Assembly: GCF_023715745.1 (NCBI RefSeq) | Contig: NZ_JAMBOV010000004.1 | Span: forward strand, 186,001-250,000 | Origin: Microbacterium oleivorans | GTDB taxonomy: Bacteria > Actinomycetota > Actinomycetes > Actinomycetales > Microbacteriaceae | DNA length: 64,000 bases | Direction: 5' to 3' | Shown here: positions 23,524-30,905 of the stretch, one piece after another | How the letters are laid out: each line of letters opens with the position of its first letter | How positions within the stretch are numbered: position 1 is the stretch's first letter | Program-made: the position numbers and the translations under genes | Notes under the pieces: model-generated | Databases searched by the model: none | What the model saw: the letters and a program-made list of their open reading frames with translations, nothing else | Told to the model about the DNA's origin: nothing

Positions 23524-24459
23524 TCATCGAGTTCGTCGGTCGGCTTCGTCGGCGAAAGGGACGCCGCGTTGGCGGAGGGTATCGATCACTCGTCTGCGAT
23601 CGTCGGCTCCCAGTTTGGCGAGCTGTCTCTCAGCTCCCCGGAACGTGTGCGCGACGATGTCCGTCAGTGCGCGCCTATCCCGGCGTGAAACGGCAGAGCT
23701 CACAGCCTCTAGAGCTCCGAGCATGTGTGCGTGCGCGATCAAGTACCCCTCGACGGAGCGCGTCGTGTTGAGCGCGGTGATCGTCGATCCCGGTCTCAAC
23801 CTACGCGCATAAACCTGGGTGCGAGTGTGAGCCACCCGCTCCGCGGAGAGCAGCAGATCGAAGGTGAAGGGGTTGTCCTGGTGGACGATGCCTGGAATGA
23901 ACCGCGCCCCGGAATGCACGAGGTGAGCGCGGTTGGAGAGGTAGAGGCCGACATGGGGCTTGTAGTCGCCTCGCCGCCGCATCCGCGCAGCAACGCGCAA
24001 GCCGGGACGAACCCGCCGGTAGGAGGATGTGCGGTCGTAGTACGTCGAGTACCACGACCAGAGAGCGTCGTCGATGTCTCCGTCGCGGGTGGCCATGCCG
24101 TCGAACAGGAGGACATCGAGACTGCCGCTGTCCGCGCGCGCGACGAGTTCGCTAGCAACATCGGATACCCAGTAATCGTCACTGTCGACGAAAGCGATGT
24201 ACCGGCCGCGCGACGCATCGAGGCCCCTGTTGCGAGCCACCGACTGTCCCGCGTTGGGCTGACGCAGGATTGTCACCCTCTCGTCGGTCTCCCGGATGCG
24301 CTCGACTATCGCGAGGCTGTCGTCTGTGGACCCGTCGTCGACGCAGACCACCTCGAGGCTGGTCGCGGTCTGGGTCAGCAGACTCTGCACGCATTGTCCG
24401 ACCCACGGTGCCGCATTGTAGAGCGGGACGACGAATGAGATGTCGGGGTCCGCCGTCAC
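23524..24459 (-). CDS. GT2-family glycosyltransferase
   Basis: Encodes 311 residues. The GTG at 24459 overlaps the stop of the upstream GT2-GT4 gene (GTGA), which sets the start and implies coupling; the longer open frame upstream is not used. GT-A features: FVVPLYNAAPWVGQCVQSL, VDDGSTDDS and the metal-binding DSDDYW. The GRYIAFVDSDD stretch is typical. The C-terminal third is basic and helical, possibly peripheral to the membrane. It likely adds a single residue during assembly of the repeat unit. Confidence 0.88.
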   Translation of the reverse strand: MTADPDISFVVPLYNAAPWVGQCVQSLLTQTATSLEVVCVDDGSTDDSLAIVERIRETDERVTILRQPNAGQSVARNRGLDASRGRYIAFVDSDDYWVSDVASELVARADSGSLDVLLFDGMATRDGDIDDALWSWYSTYYDRTSSYRRVRPGLRVAARMRRRGDYKPHVGLYLSNRAHLVHSGARFIPGIVHQDNPFTFDLLLSAERVAHTRTQVYARRLRPGSTITALNTTRSVEGYLIAHAHMLGALEAVSSAVSRRDRRALTDIVAHTFRGAERQLAKLGADDRRRVIDTLRQRGVPFADEADRRTR

Positions 24460-26822
24460 CCTGACCGTCGCCTCCACGCGGCGATCCCGCTCCGCTTGAT
24501 GAGCCTGCGGGCAGCCCGTGGGAGGAATGTGACGATCCTGCCGATCCGGAACGAGGCGCCCTTCTCGATCTGATCGAGCTTGCGCCGTACGCGTTCGCCC
24601 TCCCTGGATGCGTTGCGCGTGCGTCGCATGTATCGCGCATTTCGTTCCGAGAAGCGCACCATCCACGCGAGCAGCAGTTTCGCGTCGTCGACCGACGGCT
24701 CCGGAGAGAACTCGCGCCCCAACTGCTCCTCGATCAGGTCGACCACGAGGGCGCCGACATCGAGCGACGCCACCTTTTGTGCGAAGGAAACGCTCGATTC
24801 GGACAGGGCGGCGTAACCCCCCGGCGTGGCTGCGATCGTTGCGATCTCGGCTGCGATGCCGTCGCGGTCGTCCTGCGGGACGGTGAGGACCCCAGGGCTA
24901 TCGCGAGTGTGCGAGATCCAAGGCAAGTCGTACATGACGACGGGCAACCCGAGAGCTTGCGCTTCCAACAAGGTCAGCGGCGAGCCTTCGATCGCACTCG
25001 TGAGGACCATGATGTGAGCGGACGAGAGAATGGTCGAGAGCTCAGTCGGCGTTTGATCGCCCAGCAGACGGATCCGGTCGCCGATGTTGCGCTTCTGCGC
25101 GTACTCCAGGACCGACCTGCTGGGCAAGGCAGCGGAGTCCGGTCCGATGAGCGTCAGGGTGAAATCGACTCCTCGCGCCGACAGCCGCTCGCCGACTTCG
25201 ATGAGGTGCAGCACCTGTTTGGTCGTCGGATCGAATCTTCCCCACCACACCAGCTGAATCGGTCCCTCCGAATAGCTGCGGGATGGGGGTGCCTCCAAAG
25301 CTTCGCGAGCAAGGCGGGAGAGTGGATTCGGCAAGTACACGACATTCTCGAGTCCGCGCAGCTTCCAGAAAGCCACGTCCGTCGATGACAGGGTCACCAC
25401 CTTCGCGAGGATCCCGAGATGCTGGGAAAGGAATTCGATGCGCGTCGTGCCATCGAAGACCGGGCGCAGAGCGAAGTTGTGCAGCCATCCATAGGTCGGT
25501 ATGCCCAGGGACCGCGCCATGAGAACGAACCACGGCCAGTTCTCGTTGTAAAGGATGTGGTGATCCAGGATCGCGTCGACGTCGAGTTCCGTGCACATCT
25601 GTCGCCATTGGGCGACGCGGTCGGCGAGAAGTGTGCCGCCCACGACTACGCGGGAAACGCCCGGGGGGAGTTCCATCTCATTCTCGGCCTCGCGCATCAG
25701 CGCGATCGTGACCCGATAACCCGCCCGGGCGAGTGCGCCGGCATGCTCGATGAGCACCCCCTGCAGACCGCCCGTCCCGAGGTGCGCCGTGGTGAGGAGC
25801 ACGTGGTCGATTTTCCGCCGGGGTGCGGGCGTCGAAGCCGCGCGAGTCGTAAGGAGAGCGAGTGTCTCGGGCGCGAACTCGAGTGCAGCTTCGATCATCG
25901 TCTGCTCGCCGGTCTGTTCGGCCAGTCGATCGACGCACGTGCGCCGGAGTTCGCGGTCGGTGATCGCGGCGCACGTCCGCAACAGACTGCCCATGAGGTA
26001 GCGGCGCGCCGAGCGGTAACTCTGCAGCAGGGTGTCGGGCTCCCCGTGCGTTGCCGCGACGCGAATGACCTCATCCTCAGCAGCCGTGATCGGACGCAAG
26101 CCGCTGGAGAGGAACTCGAAATGGCCTACATCCGCTATGGCGTGCCCGCTCGTCCCGCGCCGGAAATGGTAGAGGTAGAGAGGCTGCTTCACGGACGTGT
26201 AGGTCTGCGCGGCGGCGATGGCGAGGAAGGCGATCGGGAGGTCGTTCGCGCGGTAGAACTTGGCATCTTCGGGCATGCCGGCGTACGCCGATTCCAGGAG
26301 GTGTCGGCGGTAGAGGTATCGCCACAGGTGTCCATTCGCCGGCTTACCGGGAGGAAAGAGAGACGGGACGATCGCCGGCGCCCGGAGTTCGGCGAATTGC
26401 GGCTGAAGCGCCGCCTGGAAGCGCGCGGGGAAGTTCTGCGCGTCCGCGACGATCTGCACACCGATCCCGACAAGGTCGGCGCCCGTTCGTTCCGCCGTTG
26501 CGACGCTCGTCGCGACCGCCTCGCCGGCGAGTTCGTCGTCCCCGTCGAGGAAGAGTATGTATCGGCCCGTCGCTGCCTGGATACCGACCCGGCGGGCCTG
26601 GAATGCAGAAGCGTTCTCGGGCTGCTCGATGAGGCGGATGCGGGCGTCCCGATCGCGGTATTCCTTCACGATCACCGGCGTCGCATCGGTGGACGCGTCG
26701 TCGACGCAGATCACCTCGAAGTCTCCGGATGTCTGACGTAGACAGCTGTCCAATGCAGCTGCGACATGCTCTTCGTCGTTGAACAGCGGGACGATGATCG
26801 AGACCAGGGGGGCGGTTGACAT
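24456..26822 (-). CDS. Bifunctional GT2-GT4 glycosyltransferase (paralogue 2)
   Basis: Encodes 788 residues. The design matches the 859-residue neighbour. The N-terminal GT2 has IIVPLFNDEEHV, DDAS at 41-44 and DGDD at 93-96. The C-terminal GT4 has YGWLHNFALRP and E612/E620 in EGSPLTLLEAQ. It lacks the long C-terminal coiled coil and instead ends in a short basic helical tail. Linker blocks such as LWRYLY, RANDLPIAFL and YHFRRGTSGH are shared with both paralogues, so all three come from duplications of one ancestral fusion. It is the second gene of the minus-strand operon. Confidence 0.88.
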   Translation of the reverse strand: MSTAPLVSIIVPLFNDEEHVAAALDSCLRQTSGDFEVICVDDASTDATPVIVKEYRDRDARIRLIEQPENASAFQARRVGIQAATGRYILFLDGDDELAGEAVATSVATAERTGADLVGIGVQIVADAQNFPARFQAALQPQFAELRAPAIVPSLFPPGKPANGHLWRYLYRRHLLESAYAGMPEDAKFYRANDLPIAFLAIAAAQTYTSVKQPLYLYHFRRGTSGHAIADVGHFEFLSSGLRPITAAEDEVIRVAATHGEPDTLLQSYRSARRYLMGSLLRTCAAITDRELRRTCVDRLAEQTGEQTMIEAALEFAPETLALLTTRAASTPAPRRKIDHVLLTTAHLGTGGLQGVLIEHAGALARAGYRVTIALMREAENEMELPPGVSRVVVGGTLLADRVAQWRQMCTELDVDAILDHHILYNENWPWFVLMARSLGIPTYGWLHNFALRPVFDGTTRIEFLSQHLGILAKVVTLSSTDVAFWKLRGLENVVYLPNPLSRLAREALEAPPSRSYSEGPIQLVWWGRFDPTTKQVLHLIEVGERLSARGVDFTLTLIGPDSAALPSRSVLEYAQKRNIGDRIRLLGDQTPTELSTILSSAHIMVLTSAIEGSPLTLLEAQALGLPVVMYDLPWISHTRDSPGVLTVPQDDRDGIAAEIATIAATPGGYAALSESSVSFAQKVASLDVGALVVDLIEEQLGREFSPEPSVDDAKLLLAWMVRFSERNARYMRRTRNASREGERVRRKLDQIEKGASFRIGRIVTFLPRAARRLIKRSGIAAWRRRSG

Positions 26823-26948
26823 GCGCGATATCTCCGGTTCGTCTGTCTCAAAACGGGGGCACTGCCGATGGTCGCCCCGGGCCGAGCCTAGTCTGTCGTC
26901 TCCTCGGCCCCGCCGGACGTGCCGCCCGCCCCGGTGAGCTCTCTCGGA

Positions 26949-28058
26949 TCACGACAGATTGCTGATTCGCCACCCCACGACCTGCTTCTGAGCAACGTTT
27001 GCCGCGTCCTCGACCGCGATGCGCGATGCGCGATGCTGCTCGGGGACGCTGAAGTCGGTGTCGCCGTCAGGGATGAACGGAGATCCGAGCGCTACCAGCG
27101 AGCCGTGCTTCGTGTCGTAGTAGGAGGAACCTGACCAGAAGACGCCGGTCGCCCCGGCCCGCGCTGCCATCAGATGGGGGTGGAAGCGTTCCGTGATCAT
27201 GACATCCCGCGCACCGAGGCGGGGGGTGTCGAGAAGCTGCCGGACTCCGGCTACTTCGAAGAACGGATATTTCTTCGCGAGCTTCGCGTATGCCACGGTG
27301 TCAGCCGGCTTGCACGCCCAGAAGATGTGACGATCGAACGCGCCCACGAATTCGGGCGACATCCGTTCGATCATTCCCTCTCCGGCCTTGTCGTCACGCA
27401 AGGACACGTGAAGGGTTCTGCGGTTCGATTCGTGGGGGGGAACGGGGTAGAGGAACGCGTCATCGAGTCCCTGGATGATCTTCTCGCGACGGGCTCCGGT
27501 GAGGTTGCGCTGAAGATACTCGTACGAGAACTCGTCTCTGACCTCGATCAGTTCGAAGGAGTCGACGACCTGGTCGAGCAGACGCCGCTGTTCTGCGTTC
27601 GGGTCGCTCAACGGACCCAGTCCTAGCCCCGTGGCGACCACATGAGTTCCCGAAGCCGTGTGGGCGGCGGCCGCGAGGCCGAGGACGAATGCGTGACTGG
27701 GCCACTTCTGGTTGATGTAACCGCCGCCGTGGATGTGCATGACCGCGGCGGACTTCGCCTGCTCGAATGCCGACTTCACGGAGCGCGTATCACTGCGGCC
27801 TGACGTCAGACCGCCGTCGAGGGCGCCCCAGAATCCTGCCTCCCGGAAGGCAAGGCGTGCGTTGCGCACGTTGTGCGACCATTTGGCGCGAGGGAAAGAG
27901 TCGCTGAACGTGCTCTGCAGCACTCGAGAGCGGTAGCCCTCGACGATGAGGTCATGGGTGGCGGCCGTGGAATGAGAACCGTGCCAGGTGAGCCAGTTAC
28001 GAATGATGAGCTCATCCCCGTAATTCGGGATCCCACCTCCGCCGACGAGCAATAGCAT
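26949..28058 (-). CDS. Polysaccharide pyruvyl transferase family protein
   Basis: Encodes 369 residues. The first residues, MLLLVGGGGIPNYGDELIIRNW, carry the family glycine-rich strand with the GD pair. HIHGGGYINQKW and ATGLGLGPL follow, and TERFHPHLMAARAGA near the C-terminus is the conserved basic/His loop of the fold. It probably puts pyruvate ketals, or a related phosphoenolpyruvate-derived group, on the glycan. It is the first gene of the minus-strand operon, divergent from the ABC exporter. It is not close in sequence to the other member at the operon end, which suggests different acceptor sugars. Confidence 0.82.
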   Translation of the reverse strand: MLLLVGGGGIPNYGDELIIRNWLTWHGSHSTAATHDLIVEGYRSRVLQSTFSDSFPRAKWSHNVRNARLAFREAGFWGALDGGLTSGRSDTRSVKSAFEQAKSAAVMHIHGGGYINQKWPSHAFVLGLAAAAHTASGTHVVATGLGLGPLSDPNAEQRRLLDQVVDSFELIEVRDEFSYEYLQRNLTGARREKIIQGLDDAFLYPVPPHESNRRTLHVSLRDDKAGEGMIERMSPEFVGAFDRHIFWACKPADTVAYAKLAKKYPFFEVAGVRQLLDTPRLGARDVMITERFHPHLMAARAGATGVFWSGSSYYDTKHGSLVALGSPFIPDGDTDFSVPEQHRASRIAVEDAANVAQKQVVGWRISNLS

Positions 28059-28101
28059 GTGTCTCCTTCAGTGCAGCGCGCACGGACCGTGGGCGGGTTT
28101 C

Positions 28102-28167
28102 AGCATATCGATGTCGTTCGGGCGCCAAGAGTCGCAGCCGGGCGGCCCCGAAGCGCCGCGGTATGAT
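28102..28167. promoter_or_regulatory. Divergent promoter region between glycan operon and ABC exporter
   Basis: The 177-base gap between divergent genes holds TATGAT at 28162-28167 on the plus strand, 69 bases before the exporter start. On the minus strand it holds TATGCT (28107 down to 28102), 44 bases before the pyruvyl transferase start. Both match the -10 consensus well, but neither has a good -35 hexamer. Back-to-back transcription units would be co-regulated from here. Confidence 0.4.
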
Positions 28168-28235
28168 CAGGGACGCGCGCGTTCATGGGAACTGTGGAAC
28201 GCGCCATGTCCGGGCGTGGAAGAAGGAGAGGGTAC

Positions 28236-29090
28236 GTGGTACGTGCGCTTTCCGATTTCGACGCTGACGGGCTGACCCTCGTCGGGCAGCGCCCGCCGTT
28301 CCTCGCCTATCTCAGGGAGGCGTGGCGCCGCAGGTCCTTCGCCTTCACCCTCGCGAGCCACCGTCTCGTAGGGAGCCTGCTTCCGAACCGTCTGGGCGTC
28401 CTGTGGATCGTCATCAAGCCGTTGGCGCTGGCCATCATCTACGGCACGATCTTCCACTTCGTCCTCTCGGGTGCGGCTCGGCCGGCGGATTTCGTTCCGT
28501 TCTTGATCGTCGGAGTCTTCATCTTCGAGTTCTTCACGGGCTCATTCGGAGCCGGGGCCAAATCGATCACTGGGAACGCGAAGCTCGTGCAGAGCATCGG
28601 CTTTCCCAGGATCCTGCTCCCGGTTGCTGTTGTCATTGAGCAGGCGCTGCGCATCATTCCGGTGATGGTGCTCCTCGGGATCCTCTTGATCGTGCTGGGG
28701 GTTCCACCCCGACCATCGTGGCTTCTCCTCGTTCCGATCATGTTCACGATGGGCATCTTCAACCTCGGAGTGGCGATGATCGTCGCGCGACTCTCCGTCC
28801 ATGCGAGGGACGTCCAGCAGCTGATCCCCATCATCAATCGGGTGCTCTTCTACGTCAGTGGGATCTTCTTCGACGTGGATGGAGCACTGGCAGACGCGCC
28901 CGTTCTCCTCACCATTGCCCACCTGGTGCCCACATACGACTTCATCGCCATTGCGCGGGCGGTGCTCCTGGACTCGCACGATGCGCCGCTTCTCGCGTGG
29001 ATCGCTGCTCCGGCCTGGGCGATCGTGACGTTGATCGTCGGGGCGGTGTACTTCTGGCAGGCGGAGGCTAGGTACGGGCTCAGTGAGTAG
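28236..29090 (+). CDS. ABC-2 type polysaccharide/teichoic acid exporter permease (Wzm/TagG-like)
   Basis: Encodes 284 residues from the GTG at 28236, chosen because AAGGAG lies 7 bases upstream; starts further upstream have no ribosome site. Features: a cytoplasmic N-terminus, six hydrophobic segments (for example WIVIKPLALAIIYGTIFHFV and ILLPVAVVIEQALRIIPVMV) and the family motif NRLGVLW just before the first helix. ABC-2 permeases of this kind form a channel for lipid-linked polysaccharides or teichoic acids. The stop overlaps the start of the ATPase gene. Confidence 0.9.
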   Translation: MVRALSDFDADGLTLVGQRPPFLAYLREAWRRRSFAFTLASHRLVGSLLPNRLGVLWIVIKPLALAIIYGTIFHFVLSGAARPADFVPFLIVGVFIFEFFTGSFGAGAKSITGNAKLVQSIGFPRILLPVAVVIEQALRIIPVMVLLGILLIVLGVPPRPSWLLLVPIMFTMGIFNLGVAMIVARLSVHARDVQQLIPIINRVLFYVSGIFFDVDGALADAPVLLTIAHLVPTYDFIAIARAVLLDSHDAPLLAWIAAPAWAIVTLIVGAVYFWQAEARYGLSE

Positions 29091-30891
29091 TTCCACAATG
29101 CCCGGCCACGTCGCTGCGGACGACCAGGGGCGCGAACCGCGACCGATGATGGTCGCGGACGATGCTCACGTCACGTATCGCGTTCACGCGTCGGGCAAGC
29201 GAGTCGGACCCAGGGAGAGCCTCCTCAGCCTCAGTGCAGCCCGCGGCGGCCGGGAGTTGAAGGCTGTGCACGCCCTGCGTGGAGTCACCTTCACAGCCCG
29301 CGAGGGCGAGACGATCGGTGTCATCGGGCACAACGGCTCGGGGAAGTCGACGCTCTTCAAGGCGATGAGCGGGCTTATTCCGACGTCCGAGGGTCGGATC
29401 TGGGCGAGAGACCGGCCGGTTCTCCTCGGCGTCAACGCTGCACTGGTCCCCGAGCTGTCAGGCGAGGACAACATCAAGCTCGGCCTTCTCGCGATGGGAT
29501 TCAGCAAGGCCGAAGCCGCTGAACACGTCGATGAGATCGCGGACTTCGCGGAGCTGAACGAGTTCATCCACCACCCCATGCGCACGTATTCCTCCGGAAT
29601 GGGCGCGCGGTTGCGCTTTGCCATCGCATCAGCGAAGACGCACTCCATCCTCCTCATCGATGAGGCCCTTGCTGTCGGTGACCGAAAGTTCCGCACGAAG
29701 AGCGAGCAGCGCATCCGGAACCTGCGGGACAGTGCCGGGCTCGTCATGATCGTGAGCCATTCCGTCAGCTCGCTCAGGGATTCCTGCGAACGCGTCCTCT
29801 GGATCCATAAGGGGGAGCTCCGCGCCGATGGCCCAGCAGGGCCGGTGATCCGGGACTACATCAAGTGGACGAAGGACCCACAGAGTTTCGCGGTGGGCGG
29901 CACACACATGGTGAAGCCGAACCCTCGCCCTTCGACTGAGCGCACACCCGGCCCCGCGGGGGCGGCTGCTGTGTCCGTTGACCCTTCGCGTCGAGGCGGC
30001 GGGTCGTCTTCCAGCGGCATCGAGGAGATCTTCGGAGGCCTCATCGAACCGGCCGGCGTCGTGTCTTCAGCGCCCGCCACGGAGAGCTCACGGACCATCG
30101 CGCGCCGAGAGCGCTACAGGCAGACGGTGCGTGCGCGTAAGCGCCGGGGCGTTGTCGCCGTCGTCGCGACCATCGCGACCCTGCTGGTGGCTGCCGCGGC
30201 GGGTGCGGCTATCGCGCTGCTCTCGAGCGCTCCTGAGCCGGCGAGCACGCCCGCGGCGTCCGTGGCGACGGACGACCCTACGATGACCGCGCCGACGATC
30301 GGCGTTTTCGCGGCTGCGGAGCCCACGACCACGTGCGACGGCGATGCGAGCGAATCCACCGTTGAGCTGTCCTGGACGGTGTCCGACGCCGTCGACATAG
30401 CCCTTGCATCCGCGACGGCGCGGGTCGACGCGTTGGAATCTCCCACGGTGAGAGATCTGCCGCTTCGGAGCGAGGCTCAGACGGTGGCGTACCCGTGCAC
30501 ACAGGCTTCGCGCACGTACACGCTCACCGCACAGGGCGCGGACGGTACTCGGGCGAGCGCCTCCGTGGTCGTCGAGCGGGTGTCCGGGGGGTCGGATGCG
30601 TCCGAGGACGTCGAGACCAACTCGCCTGACGCGCCCGTCAGCGGAACCGTGCCGCCGCAGTCGGACACGGTGCAAGATTCCGTGGATTCGTCCGATCCGC
30701 AACCCGCTCCCTCGGCCCAGCCGTCTTCCACCGCGCCGGCGCCGGACCCGCAGCCGACCGAGGTGCCTGCCCCGCAACCCACGGGCGAGCCGGCGCCTGA
30801 GCCGACCGTGGATCCGGAGCCCGTCGTGACGCCCGATCCTCTGCCCACGATCGACCTCCCACTGCCCGGCTCATCTGAGCCGACTGGCTGA
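29083..30891 (+). CDS. Wzt/TagH-like ABC ATPase fused to a transmembrane helix and extracytoplasmic domain
   Basis: Encodes 602 residues; the GTG start overlaps the permease stop. The ATPase (about 20-270) is intact: Walker A GHNGSGKST at 82-90, signature YSSGMGARLRF, Walker B ILLIDEAL and the switch histidine in VSHSV. After a linker, residues about 357-382 form a transmembrane helix. Residues 385-520 look like a small beta-sandwich with a possible C418-C472 disulfide. The last ~80 residues are a Pro/Glu/Thr-rich tail. TagH of Bacillus also has a membrane helix and outside domain after its ATPase, whereas Wzt has a cytoplasmic glycan-binding domain. Polymer export is likely; the role of the outside domain is unknown. 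Confidence 0.88.
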   Translation: MSSSTMPGHVAADDQGREPRPMMVADDAHVTYRVHASGKRVGPRESLLSLSAARGGRELKAVHALRGVTFTAREGETIGVIGHNGSGKSTLFKAMSGLIPTSEGRIWARDRPVLLGVNAALVPELSGEDNIKLGLLAMGFSKAEAAEHVDEIADFAELNEFIHHPMRTYSSGMGARLRFAIASAKTHSILLIDEALAVGDRKFRTKSEQRIRNLRDSAGLVMIVSHSVSSLRDSCERVLWIHKGELRADGPAGPVIRDYIKWTKDPQSFAVGGTHMVKPNPRPSTERTPGPAGAAAVSVDPSRRGGGSSSSGIEEIFGGLIEPAGVVSSAPATESSRTIARRERYRQTVRARKRRGVVAVVATIATLLVAAAAGAAIALLSSAPEPASTPAASVATDDPTMTAPTIGVFAAAEPTTTCDGDASESTVELSWTVSDAVDIALASATARVDALESPTVRDLPLRSEAQTVAYPCTQASRTYTLTAQGADGTRASASVVVERVSGGSDASEDVETNSPDAPVSGTVPPQSDTVQDSVDSSDPQPAPSAQPSSTAPAPDPQPTEVPAPQPTGEPAPEPTVDPEPVVTPDPLPTIDLPLPGSSEPTG

Positions 30892-30905
30892 GCTGGTCGT
30901 CGCCG

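Noticed and set aside
27017..27037. Three tandem copies of a 7-base unit (CGATGCG) inside the pyruvyl transferase gene, as a phase-variation switch
   Set aside because: Only three units with one mismatch, and the surrounding frame is intact. Too short to argue for slipped-strand switching.
28236..30891. ABC pair as a drug efflux system
   Set aside because: The permease has the Wzm/TagG motif set and the genes sit in a glycan locus; nothing suggests drug transport.
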